Position numbers and translations under genes: made by a program. A model generated the notes under the pieces. The model saw only the letters and a list, made by a program, of their open reading frames with translations, ran no database searches and was not told the DNA's origin. Positions 43,264-51,954 of a stretch of 64,000 nucleotides of DNA are shown piece by piece; within the stretch, counting starts at the first letter, position 1; each line of letters starts with the position of its first letter. The stretch spans positions 58,122-122,121 of the forward strand of contig JAZNBS010000039.1 of NCBI GenBank assembly GCA_045587185.1. The letters are read 5' to 3'. This DNA comes from UMGS172 sp045587185. Lineage in GTDB: Bacteria > Bacillota > Clostridia > Oscillospirales > Acutalibacteraceae.

Positions 43264-44351
43264 CACGCGCCACCTCCGAACCACATCAAAAGCAGTAAGA
43301 GAAACGCGCCCAATGTCACCGAGCCCGAAACAATACCGAACCACTTCCAATAAGCGCCTTTATCCAACGGCAGGTCACCGACGATTTTACCTGTCTGCCC
43401 ATTGACCGCAAAGGTGTATTTCTGGCCGTTCCAGCAGGTGTTGAGCAACCACACAGGGTAAAGCGCATACCTTACGCTGCTGTCACTGTAACCCACATAA
43501 CTGCTTTCGAGTTGAACCGTGTCATAACCGCCGACGGTATCACGGAAACGGTCAACCGTACTCTGCCTTATGCGTTGGTTTATACGGGGATGACAACTTT
43601 CGGACGCAATATCATACTTATCGGCAAAAAATCCCGAAAGATAGGCCGTTTCAAAATCCACCGCGTCGCCAAAATAATACGGTTCAAGCGACTCCATAAG
43701 CACATCTGACATCTTTGAAGAACCGTCGGCGGGGATGTTCTGAAAACCAATATTGCCTGCCCGTGTTACCGAATAGTGGCTGGTTTCGGTATATGTATAC
43801 CGACTGTCTGACCACACACGCACCTTGGTGGTGCGGTAGCGCATATCGGCGTTGACATTGGCATCAAATAACCAGAACGGGACATAAAGGCCCTTGATTT
43901 CCTCAATCGTCGCCTCTTTTTTAAAGGCCTTTGGCAACAGACGTTTGCCTTTAAAATGTTCTGACAGTTTTTGCTTGGCCTCTTGCTTTGAAAGTTTAAA
44001 AGGAATAACATAATCAGGCTTTAAAACTCCCGAAACACGGCCCGACAGCACCACGGGGTTGCCACAGAAAGGGCAACTTGTGGCAGCGGTGGTGGCATCA
44101 GCCATAATCTCACCGCCACAGGAATTGCAGACATAAACACCCACTGTGCCGTCATCTTGCCATTCGGTGCCCGTAACCTGACCCCAATCGGCATTGTCCT
44201 CTTTTGTGTCGTTCTGTTCTTCGTTGTACCGCTTGACCGATTCCACGTCAAACTCCGAGTCACAGTATTCACAACGCATATTTTGTGTGCCACTGTCAAA
44301 TTGCAGTGACGCACCGCAATTTGGACACTTGAATTGAATATTATCGGTCAT
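43263..44351 (-). CDS. Zinc-ribbon (TFIIB-type) membrane protein (YdjG-like)
   Basis: A 362-residue protein with two N-terminal zinc ribbons: CPNCGASLQF...MRCEYCDSEF (about 8-34) and CNSCGGEIM...TSCPFCGNPV (about 75-100). A central domain contains GLYVPFWLFDANV, and one or two C-terminal TM helices end the protein (WFGIVSGSVTLGAFLLLLLMWFGG). This is the YdjG architecture of the B. subtilis pspA-ydjGHI operon. Start ATG 44351 is used, but GTG at 44360, which overlaps the SPFH stop by 4 bases, is possible; neither has a strong ribosome binding site, which suggests coupling. Confidence 0.88.
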   Translation of the reverse strand: MTDNIQFKCPNCGASLQFDSGTQNMRCEYCDSEFDVESVKRYNEEQNDTKEDNADWGQVTGTEWQDDGTVGVYVCNSCGGEIMADATTAATSCPFCGNPVVLSGRVSGVLKPDYVIPFKLSKQEAKQKLSEHFKGKRLLPKAFKKEATIEEIKGLYVPFWLFDANVNADMRYRTTKVRVWSDSRYTYTETSHYSVTRAGNIGFQNIPADGSSKMSDVLMESLEPYYFGDAVDFETAYLSGFFADKYDIASESCHPRINQRIRQSTVDRFRDTVGGYDTVQLESSYVGYSDSSVRYALYPVWLLNTCWNGQKYTFAVNGQTGKIVGDLPLDKGAYWKWFGIVSGSVTLGAFLLLLLMWFGGGA

Positions 44352-44356
44352 TTTTA

Positions 44357-45670
44357 TCACTGTTTTACACTGTCCGCTTCATCAAAACGGTCACCGCATT
44401 CGGGACAGAATTTGGGAGGATTTTTGGGGTCCTCAGGTTGCCAACCGCACTTATCACAGCGATAAAGCGGTGCATCAGTCGGCTTTTGTTTGCCACATTC
44501 GTGACAGAATTTGCCTAAGTTTTGCACCCCGCATGAGCACACCCAACCGTCCGAGGGCTTGGGCTCACCACACTCGGAGCAGAATTTTGTGTTGTTTACC
44601 TTGCCACACTGACAAGTCCAACCTCCCTGTGTGGATTGCGCCGTTGAATTACCGTTTTGCTTGGCGCCCATTTCATAAAGACTTTGAGCATTCACACCAC
44701 CGCCTGCATTCACAGCCATACCCATACCGATAAAGCCGTTCATGGCGCCTGAGGAGTTGTTGGCAGCGCCCTTCATTGCCTCAGCCTGAGCCTCGGTAAG
44801 GGTTGCCGCCGCCATCGAAGGATCACGTAAGATAGCGGCACGTTGAGCCTGTTTAATAAGTTCGGCATCCTCGGGAGTGAGGGTTATGGGGTTCAGTGCA
44901 ATGGATACAACCGAAATACCCCTCAATTCGCACCACTTGGCGGTCAGAGTCTCGTTCATCAGTTCAGCCAACTTTTCGGCATGACCGGGAAGTGCACTGG
45001 GACGTACCTCCATCTCTGAAATTTTTGCAAACGAGGGTTGCAACGCACTGATAAACTCGGTTTTTAGTTGGCTGTCAATCTCACGGCGGGTGTAATCGCC
45101 GTCAACGTTTCCGCACACATTGGTGTAGAACAGCATCGGGTCGGTTATCTTGTAAGAGAAGATACCGTTACAACGCACCGATACGTCAATATCCAATCCG
45201 ATATTTCGGTCAACAACGCGGAACGGGATGGGGTTTGCAGTTCCAAACTTGTTATCTACAATCTCCTTAAGATTGAAATAGTAAACGCGTTGGTCTTTAC
45301 CTACATCACCGCCAAAAGCAAAACGTCGGCCGATGGTCTTGAAAGTGTCAAGTATGCCCTTGCCCAAAGATCCTGCAAAAATGCTGGGTTCGGTGGAAGA
45401 ATCGTAAATAAATTCACCGGATTCTGCCGAAAATTCCGCAACCTTGCCTTGGTCAACAATCATCATACACTGACCGTCGGCTACGGCAATAACCGAGCCG
45501 TTAGAAATAACATTGTCACTGCCTTTCGTGTTGGACGAACGACCCGAAATTCTCTTTTTACCCTTAACGGCAAGCACATCAACATCAATAGAATCACAAT
45601 AGAAATATTCTTTCCACTGGTCGGCAAGAACACTGCCGATAGCACCTGTACCTGCTTTAATAAGTCCCAT
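44357..45670 (-). CDS. SPFH domain protein with C-terminal zinc ribbons (YdjI-like)
   Basis: A 437-residue protein. The SPFH/flotillin-like domain spans about 15-320 (IGSVLADQWKEYFYCDSIDVDVLAVKGKKR... NIGLDIDVSVRCNGIFSYKITDP), then a Gly/Asn/Gln-rich stretch, then three CxxC...CxxC zinc ribbons (about 360-430: CQCGKVNNTKFCSECG, CSCGVQNLGKFCHECG, CDKCGW...CPECG). B. subtilis YdjI has the same type of SPFH domain and is recruited to the membrane by YdjGH. AAAGGGG precedes the ATG at 45670. It is the first gene of the YdjI-YdjG-YdjH-M48 run. Confidence 0.9.
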   Translation of the reverse strand: MGLIKAGTGAIGSVLADQWKEYFYCDSIDVDVLAVKGKKRISGRSSNTKGSDNVISNGSVIAVADGQCMMIVDQGKVAEFSAESGEFIYDSSTEPSIFAGSLGKGILDTFKTIGRRFAFGGDVGKDQRVYYFNLKEIVDNKFGTANPIPFRVVDRNIGLDIDVSVRCNGIFSYKITDPMLFYTNVCGNVDGDYTRREIDSQLKTEFISALQPSFAKISEMEVRPSALPGHAEKLAELMNETLTAKWCELRGISVVSIALNPITLTPEDAELIKQAQRAAILRDPSMAAATLTEAQAEAMKGAANNSSGAMNGFIGMGMAVNAGGGVNAQSLYEMGAKQNGNSTAQSTQGGWTCQCGKVNNTKFCSECGEPKPSDGWVCSCGVQNLGKFCHECGKQKPTDAPLYRCDKCGWQPEDPKNPPKFCPECGDRFDEADSVKQ

Positions 45671-45721
45671 ATAAATAACCCCTTTCGGTAAATAAAATTT
45701 TGACAGCATCACTGTAAGTAT

Positions 45722-45750
45722 ATACTATCACAAAGAAATAAAATTGTCTA
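45722..45750 (-). promoter_or_regulatory. Probable promoter of the YdjI-like operon
   Basis: On the minus strand, TAGACA, 17-base spacer and TAGTAT (plus positions 45745-45750 and 45722-45727), about 50 bases before the SPFH start. Confidence 0.5.
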
Positions 45751-45770
45751 TAAGGGGACTAAAATTACCA

Positions 45771-45808
45771 AAAAAATATTACCGAAGCACAAAACCGCCT
45801 CGGTAATA
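45771..45808 (-). terminator. Terminator after cysK
   Basis: TATTACCGA pairs with TCGGTAATA around a 14-base loop on the minus strand, followed by TTTTTTT. Confidence 0.88.
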
Positions 45809-45813
45809 CCGTT

Positions 45814-46740
45814 TTAATCAAACATAGGAGTTGAGAGGTAACGCTCTCCTGTGTCAGGCAAAAGGGTCACTATAACTTTGCCCTTGTTTTCGGGGCGTTT
45901 GGCAAGTTCGGTTGCAGCGGTTAAAGCCGCGCCCGAAGAAATACCGACCAAGACTCCCTCAATTTGTGCCATTTGCTTGCCCATTTTATAAGCATCCTGG
46001 GTTTTTACAGAAATAATTTCGTCCACAACGCTTAAATCGAGGTTTTGGGGAACAAAGTTTGCGCCTATGCCTTGAATTGAGTGAGGACCCGCCTCACCTT
46101 TTGACAAGAGCGGTGAATCAAACGGCTCAACCGCCACTATTTTTATATTTTTATTCTGTTCCTTCAAGTATTTACCGACACCTGAAACAGTTCCGCCCGT
46201 TCCGACTCCTGCCACAAAAATATCCACCTTGCCGTCTGAGTCGTGCCAGATTTCAGGCCCAGTGGTTTCATAATGCACCTGTGGGTTCACAGGATTATAA
46301 AACTGACCCGCAATGAAACTGTCGGGGATTTCTTTGGCCAATTCCTCTGCTCTTTGGACGGCACCCGACATACCTAATTTCCCCTCGGTCAGCACTATTT
46401 CGGCACCGTAAGCCTTCAAAAGATTTCGGCGTTCAATACTCATAGTATCGGGCATTGTGAGCACCACCTTGTACCCACGTGCCGAAGCAACCGATGCAAG
46501 ACCTATTCCTGTGTTTCCGCTTGTGGGTTCAATAACCGTTGAACCGGCTTTGAGTATACCTTTCTCTTCAGCATCAAGTATCATCTTAAGACCGACTCGG
46601 TCCTTGGCACTGCCAGCAGGATTGAAACATTCAAGTTTGGCAATCACCGTAGCCTCAAGACCGTTGGCCTTGTTGAAATTCACAAGTTCAAGCAACGGTG
46701 TGTTGCCCACAAGTTGGGTTATCTGTCGGAAAATTTTCAT
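45814..46740 (-). CDS. cysK: Cysteine synthase (O-acetylserine sulfhydrylase)
   Basis: A 308-residue PLP enzyme that makes cysteine from O-acetylserine and sulfide. It contains the PLP lysine in NPAGSAKDRVGLKMI (about 40-54), PTSGNTGIGLASVA, the phosphate loop GVGTGGTVSGVGKYL (about 173-187) and GIGANFVPQNLD. Length is standard. Its AGGAG site overlaps the stop codon of the ECF S-component gene 4 bases upstream, so it is co-transcribed with the two B12-uptake-like genes and falls under the cobalamin riboswitch. That is unusual for cysK and has no obvious metabolic reason. Confidence 0.96.
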   Translation of the reverse strand: MKIFRQITQLVGNTPLLELVNFNKANGLEATVIAKLECFNPAGSAKDRVGLKMILDAEEKGILKAGSTVIEPTSGNTGIGLASVASARGYKVVLTMPDTMSIERRNLLKAYGAEIVLTEGKLGMSGAVQRAEELAKEIPDSFIAGQFYNPVNPQVHYETTGPEIWHDSDGKVDIFVAGVGTGGTVSGVGKYLKEQNKNIKIVAVEPFDSPLLSKGEAGPHSIQGIGANFVPQNLDLSVVDEIISVKTQDAYKMGKQMAQIEGVLVGISSGAALTAATELAKRPENKGKVIVTLLPDTGERYLSTPMFD

Positions 46741-46744
46741 AAAA

Positions 46745-47308
46745 CTACTCCTGTATTTGGTTTTTGGCGCGTTTTCTTGCGTCTATCGGAAGTGCTCGGT
46801 GCATTGCGGTCAAAGTTTTGACCAACGGTAAAACTAATATGCCCGCCACAACGTTGCCTATGCTATGTGTTATATCAAATGTCACACCAGCAATGACCCA
46901 CGGCCAAAACATACCCCAGTTTCCGCCAAAAAAAAGCAAAACCTGACTTGGCGCATAAAGCAGACCAAAACTCAATCCGTGCAGTCCGCAAACCGCCATA
47001 TAGACCACCATTGCCACTTCGGGGCGCATCTTTTTTGGTAAAAGCATCGCCACTGCCCAAAGCACCGTCCACACATACAAATACGGCACCCACCATAGCG
47101 CAAACCCGCCGAAAATACCGCTTAAAAACACATATATGTAAAGCGGAAACAACGCTTTGGCACGGTAGACCACCGTGAAGGTCACTGTAAACATAGCAAT
47201 CAGATGGATGTTGGGCAGAGCCTCCATCGCAATATCGGACAAAAACATCAGTGCGCCAAACGAGGAAAATAGAGCAATCTGGAACAAAAACCGTCCCGTT
47301 TTACTCAT
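46745..47308 (-). CDS. ECF transporter S component, probable cobalamin specificity
   Basis: A 187-residue integral membrane protein with about six helices (for example FQIALFSSFGALMFLSDIAM, LIAMFTVTFTVVYRA, LFPLYIYVFLSGIFGGFALW, WPWVIAGVTFDITHSIGNVVAGILV). Length and hydrophobic pattern fit ECF S components, the substrate-binding subunit that shares an energising module encoded elsewhere. The ATG overlaps the stop of a DUF4430 lipoprotein gene by 4 bases (ATGA), and the operon leader is a cobalamin riboswitch, so vitamin B12 or a precursor is the likely substrate. The sequence does not show clear BtuM or CbrT hallmarks. Confidence 0.8.
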   Translation of the reverse strand: MSKTGRFLFQIALFSSFGALMFLSDIAMEALPNIHLIAMFTVTFTVVYRAKALFPLYIYVFLSGIFGGFALWWVPYLYVWTVLWAVAMLLPKKMRPEVAMVVYMAVCGLHGLSFGLLYAPSQVLLFFGGNWGMFWPWVIAGVTFDITHSIGNVVAGILVLPLVKTLTAMHRALPIDARKRAKNQIQE

Positions 47309-47796
47309 CCTTTTTCAACCTTGAAACAATATTCCGCGTGAGCAACAATATCGGTCTGGTCAACACCCGTCATAGCATACTCATTGTTGATATAAAACGA
47401 CCAGTATGCCTTATCTTTTTCAAAATCAACGGTAATTCCATTTACCGTCTTGACATAAAGACCGTACTGACTGTCTTCCCCTGCAATAAGACCGCAGTCG
47501 ATAAGCGCCTCGCCAACCTTCTTTTTGTCGGTATAAACACGGTAAAGTGTATCATAGCCTTGCGCATCAGTAACGCGGAAGATAAACGATGTACTTCCCT
47601 TGCCGATATCCTGAGGCGCTGTGCCATAACCGTCAGCAGGTCCAGAAGCCGACATTCCCGAAGCAGTGGTGGTGTTGGATGACGCATTCTCCGGCGTCTC
47701 TTTATCACTGCAGGATGTCAACGCAAGTCCCATAGCCGCAATAAGGACAAGACAAACAACAACTGACAAAAGTTTCAAAAAAATTCTGTTTTTCAT
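47305..47796 (-). CDS. DUF4430 (transcobalamin-like) lipoprotein
   Basis: A 163-residue exported protein. The signal peptide ends in a lipobox, LALTSC (Cys near residue 19), so it is anchored to the outer face of the membrane. A Ser/Thr/Gly-rich spacer (about 25-60) is followed by a compact domain: TSFIFRVTDAQGYDTLYRVYTDKKKVGEALIDCGLIAGEDSQYGLYVKTVNGI, KAYWSFYINNEYAMTGVDQTDI. This is the DUF4430 fold related to the C-terminal domain of transcobalamin. With the ECF gene it overlaps and the B12 riboswitch upstream, a role in capturing corrinoids at the cell surface is a strong inference. ATG 47796 follows AAAGGAG by 8 bases. Confidence 0.87.
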   Translation of the reverse strand: MKNRIFLKLLSVVVCLVLIAAMGLALTSCSDKETPENASSNTTTASGMSASGPADGYGTAPQDIGKGSTSFIFRVTDAQGYDTLYRVYTDKKKVGEALIDCGLIAGEDSQYGLYVKTVNGITVDFEKDKAYWSFYINNEYAMTGVDQTDIVAHAEYCFKVEKG

Positions 47797-47820
47797 TTTG
47801 TTTGCTCCTTTAAATTTATT

Positions 47821-48035
47821 CAAAGCCGAATTCTTGGCACTCGCAAGATATAGTTTGGCTTTGTTTCTTTGAACCAGGTCTTCCGACTTCTGCCAAAACC
47901 GTCAACCTTCTCAAAGCAACTGCTTCAATGGTCTTTCCCTTTCTTTGCGGCAAGAAAGGTAGACGTTTTTTAAAAGTGCAGTCACGGCGGCGTGCCCGTA
48001 TCGGTTTTTCACCGACTTCCCTTGGGTTCAACCAA
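47821..48035 (-). ncRNA. Cobalamin riboswitch
   Basis: On the minus strand the leader shows the conserved B12 aptamer: GGGAAGTCGGTG..AACCG (plus 48002-48021), CGGGCACGCCGCCGTGACTG (47979-47998) and the B12-box region AGTCGGAAGACCTGG (47874-47888). P1 closes with TTGAACC (48025-48031) and GGTTCAA (47869-47875). Downstream, CAAAGCC (47857-47863) pairs with GGCTTTG (47821-47827) just before the ribosome binding site. No T run follows, so control is more likely translational. It governs the DUF4430-ECF-cysK operon. Confidence 0.93.
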
Positions 48036-48036
48036 T

Positions 48037-48065
48037 ATTGTACCATCCTTTTATAAATATTTCAA
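48037..48065 (-). promoter_or_regulatory. Promoter of the B12-riboswitch operon
   Basis: On the minus strand, TTGAAA (plus 48060-48065), 17-base spacer, TACAAT (48037-48042). Transcription would start at the 5' end of the aptamer. Confidence 0.75.
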
Positions 48066-48206
48066 TACGCAAAAAGGCAAATTACAACTTACGCTTTTGC
48101 GGACTTCCGTTGTGTTTGGGCACAGAGAACGGCAGAAGGAACGAAAACGCGGTTGCTAAAAACTACATATTAAAGAATTTTGTTTGTGGAAAGGCGTAAT
48201 TATTGG

Positions 48207-48235
48207 TTGAAAAGGAGTTTCAGATATAGTATAAT
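48207..48235 (+). promoter_or_regulatory. Promoter of the helicase gene
   Basis: TTGAAA (48207-48212), 17-base spacer, TATAAT (48230-48235), 30 bases before the start. Between 48066 and 48206 I see nothing else I can name. Confidence 0.75.
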
Positions 48236-48264
48236 TGGTTTACTCTAACATTAGGAGTTTTGAA

Positions 48265-50730
48265 ATGTCTGACATCAACACGAAATTTTTGAGTTTGCGG
48301 CGCGAGGTTATAAAAAAGTACTTCAGCCGTATGAATAATATGCAGTTTAAAGGTGTGGTTACCGCCGAGGGTCCCGTGCTTATTCTGGCGGGAGCAGGAA
48401 GCGGTAAAACCACCGTACTTGTAAACCGTATTGCCTGTTTGGTAAAATTCGGCAACGCCTTTAATTCTGACTATGTTCCGCCGTTTGTTAATGAGGAAAC
48501 CTTACCTCAGATTGAGCAGATGGCGGCTTTGGACGATTTTGAAAACGGCGGGATTTTTTCCGTTGACTCTGCAAAGCCTTGGGAAATTCTTGCCATAACG
48601 TTCACCAACAAAGCCGCAGGCGAACTGAAAGAACGAATTTGCAAAATGTTGGGTGATGACGGACTTGACATCTGGGCCGGTACTTTTCACTCGGTCTGCG
48701 GACGTATTTTGCGACGTTTCGGTGACCGCATCGGCTATTCCTCACACTTCACTATTTATGACACCGACGATAGTAAACGTGTTATGAAAGAGGTTTACAA
48801 AAGCATTAACTTGGACGAAAAAATGATTCCAATTAAGTCCACGCTCAATGCCATTTCAAATGCCAAGGACCGTCTTATAACCCCTGAACAGTTTATCAAA
48901 GAAAACACGGGTGACATCCGTCTTTCCACTATCGGCAGAGCCTATGCCAGTTATCAGAAAGCACTCAAAGAAGCCGACGCGATGGATTTTGACGATATGA
49001 TAGTCAACACCGTAAAACTCTTCAAAGAGTCGAAAGAAGCGTTGGATTTTTACCACCGCTGTTTCCGTTACATAATGGTGGACGAGTATCAGGACACCAA
49101 CCACGCACAGTATGAATTGGTGAGCCTGCTTGCTGAAAAAAGCCGTAACATCTGCGTTGTTGGTGATGATGACCAAAGCATATACCGTTTCCGCGGCGCA
49201 ACCATAGAAAACATTTTAAGTTTTGAGGACACCTATCCCGATTCAACAGTCATTCGCCTTGAGCAAAACTACCGTTCAACATCGGTTATTCTTGATGCCG
49301 CAAACGCCGTAATTGCCAACAACAAGGCCCGAAAAGGCAAAAATTTGTGGACCGATGCCGACGGCGGAGAAAAAATCGAGGTCTACACCGCACCCGACGA
49401 GCAAAGCGAGGCCTCACACGTTATTGATGGCATACTGAACTCGGTCGCAAGAGGCGGCAAATACTCTGACAATGCTGTTTTGTACCGTATGAACGCACAG
49501 TCCAATGCTATTGAAAATGTGTTGGCGCGTTCAGGCGTGCCTTACCGTGTTGTGGGCGGTCATAGGTTTTATGACCGCAAGGAAATCAAGGATGTTATCG
49601 CATATCTGAATGTCATTGCCAACCACGGCGACCGTGTGCGGTTGACCCGTATCATAAACGAGCCGAAACGCGGTATCGGCGACACTACCGTTGCCAAAGC
49701 TACCGAGATTTCCGACCAGACAGGTCTTTCACTTTTTGAGGTTTTCAACACGGCAGATGATTTCCCCCCTTTGCAACGCGCCGCCAAAAAACTCAAAGAA
49801 TTCTGCACGATGATTGAGCATTTGACCGAATTTGCGAGTCAGTCCTCACTGCTTGAACTTTTTGAAGAAATGCTTGACAAATCGGGTTACACCCTATCGC
49901 TTATTGCCGAGGGGAAAGAGGGCGCCGACCGCCTTGACAACGTTAAGGAATTAGCGTCCAGCATCGCGCAATATGAAAAAGAATACGATGAGCCCACCCT
50001 TTCGGGATTTTTGGAAGAGGTCGCCCTTATCAGTGACATTGACCAGTTCGACCCCGATGCTGATGCCGTTGTGCTTATGACTATACATTCGGCAAAAGGT
50101 CTTGAGTTCAATAACGTTTATCTTGTGGGACTTGAAGAGGGGATTTTCCCAGGAAATCAGTCAATATACGGCACAGAGGAAGATATTGAGGAAGAACGCA
50201 GACTTGCTTATGTTGCTATAACAAGGGCGCGAAAAAATCTGTATATTTCAAATGCCTACACCCGTATGCTTTACGGAACAACGGGACGAAATATGCCGTC
50301 ACGTTTTCTTGAAGAAATACCCAAAGAACTCTGCAATATAAAGAGTGTGAGGAGCGGTATGTCAGCATTCGGCATGGGCAGTGCTAATTTCCGTTATTCA
50401 AGCGGTGCCACGTCTTTCGGCGTTTCGGGACCTAAGTCAAGATATAATTCCTACGATGAGTCGCGTTCTGAGTTCGATGACTATTTCAGTCCCCTTCCTC
50501 AGAAAAACGAAACCAAGGGCACTATCTTCCAAAAGTCACAGACTGTGGCCAAACCCAAAGTGTCGGGCAACAGTTATACCGTCGGCCAAAAGGTAAAACA
50601 CAAGGTATTTGGTGAAGGTATGATACTGTCGGCCAAACCGATGGGCAATGACACGCTTTTGGAGATTGCTTTTGAGGAAAAAGGCACCAAAAAACTAATG
50701 GCTAACTTTGCAAGGCTTGAAAAATTGTAA
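48265..50730 (+). CDS. pcrA: UvrD/PcrA family ATP-dependent DNA helicase
   Basis: An 821-residue SF1A 3'-5' helicase for replication and repair. Motif I is ILAGAGSGKTTVL (about 40-52), Ia is ITFTNKAAGELKERI, II is MVDEYQDTNHAQYEL, III is VVGDDDQSIYRFRGA, IV is LEQNYRST, and V/VI are MTIHSAKGLEFNNVYLVGLEEGIFP and RRLAYVAITRARKNLYI. The C-terminal tail (about 715-821) is flexible and ends in a Tudor-like KVKHKVFGEGMILS, typical of PcrA. The N-terminal spacing between motifs I and Ia holds an insertion of about 35 residues. The ATG at 48265 follows AGGAG; the earlier frame start at 48235 overlaps the promoter. Confidence 0.95.
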   Translation: MSDINTKFLSLRREVIKKYFSRMNNMQFKGVVTAEGPVLILAGAGSGKTTVLVNRIACLVKFGNAFNSDYVPPFVNEETLPQIEQMAALDDFENGGIFSVDSAKPWEILAITFTNKAAGELKERICKMLGDDGLDIWAGTFHSVCGRILRRFGDRIGYSSHFTIYDTDDSKRVMKEVYKSINLDEKMIPIKSTLNAISNAKDRLITPEQFIKENTGDIRLSTIGRAYASYQKALKEADAMDFDDMIVNTVKLFKESKEALDFYHRCFRYIMVDEYQDTNHAQYELVSLLAEKSRNICVVGDDDQSIYRFRGATIENILSFEDTYPDSTVIRLEQNYRSTSVILDAANAVIANNKARKGKNLWTDADGGEKIEVYTAPDEQSEASHVIDGILNSVARGGKYSDNAVLYRMNAQSNAIENVLARSGVPYRVVGGHRFYDRKEIKDVIAYLNVIANHGDRVRLTRIINEPKRGIGDTTVAKATEISDQTGLSLFEVFNTADDFPPLQRAAKKLKEFCTMIEHLTEFASQSSLLELFEEMLDKSGYTLSLIAEGKEGADRLDNVKELASSIAQYEKEYDEPTLSGFLEEVALISDIDQFDPDADAVVLMTIHSAKGLEFNNVYLVGLEEGIFPGNQSIYGTEEDIEEERRLAYVAITRARKNLYISNAYTRMLYGTTGRNMPSRFLEEIPKELCNIKSVRSGMSAFGMGSANFRYSSGATSFGVSGPKSRYNSYDESRSEFDDYFSPLPQKNETKGTIFQKSQTVAKPKVSGNSYTVGQKVKHKVFGEGMILSAKPMGNDTLLEIAFEEKGTKKLMANFARLEKL

Positions 50731-50757
50731 AGACTAATAAAATTTTGCAATTTTCAC

Positions 50758-50786
50758 TTGTAAAATGGAAAACTATATTGTACAAT
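50758..50786 (+). promoter_or_regulatory. Promoter of ireB
   Basis: TTGTAA (50758-50763), 17-base spacer, TACAAT (50781-50786), about 30 bases before the start codon. Confidence 0.65.
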
Positions 50787-50817
50787 TAGAATATCACAAG
50801 AAAAGGAGCTGTAAATT

Positions 50818-51075
50818 ATGAGCATGGGAAGTAACCAGAACACAATCACCTTCAGTCTCGGCAATGAAAACGAGCAGGAGGTCAGAAGAATAATGCTCGT
50901 GGTCTATAACGCTCTTAAAGAAAAGGGCTATAACCCCGTTAATCAGATTGTGGGATACATTTTGTCGGAAGACCCGACCTATATTACCACCCACAACAAT
51001 GCCCGCAACCTTATCCGCAAGATCGACCGCGATACACTTTTGCAGTATCTTGTTAAATACTATCTGACCAACTGA
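50818..51075 (+). CDS. ireB: IreB family regulatory phosphoprotein (UPF0297)
   Basis: An 85-residue protein: TITFSLGNENEQEVRRIMLVVYNALKEKGYNPVNQIVGYILSEDPTYITTHNNARNLIRKIDRDTLLQYLVKYYL. It closely fits IreB, which in Enterococcus faecalis is phosphorylated on N-terminal Thr by the PASTA kinase IreK and affects cephalosporin resistance. Thr residues (TITF, near 9-11) are present. In many Firmicutes it lies beside alaS and ruvX; here it is alone, with its own promoter and terminator. Confidence 0.95.
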   Translation: MSMGSNQNTITFSLGNENEQEVRRIMLVVYNALKEKGYNPVNQIVGYILSEDPTYITTHNNARNLIRKIDRDTLLQYLVKYYLTN

Positions 51076-51082
51076 TAATATC

Positions 51083-51116
51083 AAGAAAGCAGTGACTTTT
51101 CGGTCACTGCTTTCTT
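51083..51116. terminator. Bidirectional terminator between ireB and pnuC
   Basis: The perfect 14-bp stem AAGAAAGCAGTGAC with its complement, 6-base loop, between convergent genes. Confidence 0.92.
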
Positions 51117-51134
51117 AGTTTAATAAGGTTTGTT

Positions 51135-51824
51135 TTAATTGTCGGTTTGTTTCCTCTGCATTCTTTTCCAGTTGAAAAAGCCATACATATCGTTGGCGAA
51201 GAATGCCGCAAAGCAAACCACCATTGGGATATACTTCACGTCGGTGATGCTTGCCATAACCCAAAGGATTATCAGTACAACGTCATTTGAAGCATACGCA
51301 ATGGCGTAATACGGACTGCGGAACAGTGTGAGGTATGACGCAAGAAAACTTGAGGTGACCGAAAAGGTACTGACCAATAGGTTGGCGTTGCCAAAGTAAC
51401 CCAACACAAAATAAAATGCCACTGTGACCAGTATTGCAAGAACCCACATCACGCAGGTGTTTTTTCGGCTTAAAACTGCAACCGTTACTTCAGCGGTGTC
51501 TTTATAGGGGTGACGTAGCCACGAAATTATTGAAGCCATGGCTATGGGTGCTGTCATACAAAGATAGGTTATCATTTCACCATAATAGTTGAACGAATAA
51601 GAGATAATGCCATAAAACACGGCAAACAAAAGGGTCAGCATTTGTCCGAAAACATCGCCTTTGGCAACAAATATCAAAGCCGTGACCCCAATGAATGACG
51701 CAACGGTGGATAGCCACCCTTCTGTACCGCCGAAAATCCCTGTTGCAACAACCACAACAGCCGAGGCAATATAAAGAAACCATTCAAAACCTGTAAGGTA
51801 TTTGAAAGGATTTCTCAATTTCAT
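51135..51824 (-). CDS. pnuC: Nicotinamide riboside transporter PnuC
   Basis: A 229-residue membrane protein with about seven helices. The N-terminal NPFKYLTGFEWFLYIASAVVVV and C-terminal SPYYAIAYASNDVVLIILWVMASI...FAAFFANDMYGFFNWKRMQRKQ match PnuC, in which the WxxxxxxxxN/WK motifs line the nicotinamide riboside path. It feeds NAD salvage. No NadR kinase is adjacent. ATG 51824 is used because GGGGTG lies 6 bases upstream. I see no NiaR site or NAD-II riboswitch upstream; the glycine riboswitch there faces the other way. Confidence 0.92.
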   Translation of the reverse strand: MKLRNPFKYLTGFEWFLYIASAVVVVATGIFGGTEGWLSTVASFIGVTALIFVAKGDVFGQMLTLLFAVFYGIISYSFNYYGEMITYLCMTAPIAMASIISWLRHPYKDTAEVTVAVLSRKNTCVMWVLAILVTVAFYFVLGYFGNANLLVSTFSVTSSFLASYLTLFRSPYYAIAYASNDVVLIILWVMASITDVKYIPMVVCFAAFFANDMYGFFNWKRMQRKQTDN

Positions 51825-51915
51825 AACCAACACCCCACACACAACCTTTAATACGACAATATTTTAACATAAATCTGCTCTTTGTCAAGAATTTCACAAT
51901 TTTACAACATTTCTC

Positions 51916-51944
51916 TTGCATTTCGGTTTGAGGTGTGTTATACT
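51916..51944 (+). promoter_or_regulatory. Promoter of the glycine riboswitch transcript
   Basis: TTGCAT (51916-51921), 17-base spacer, TATACT (51939-51944), about 10 bases before the structured leader. Confidence 0.7.
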
Positions 51945-51954
51945 CCCTCTTGTT

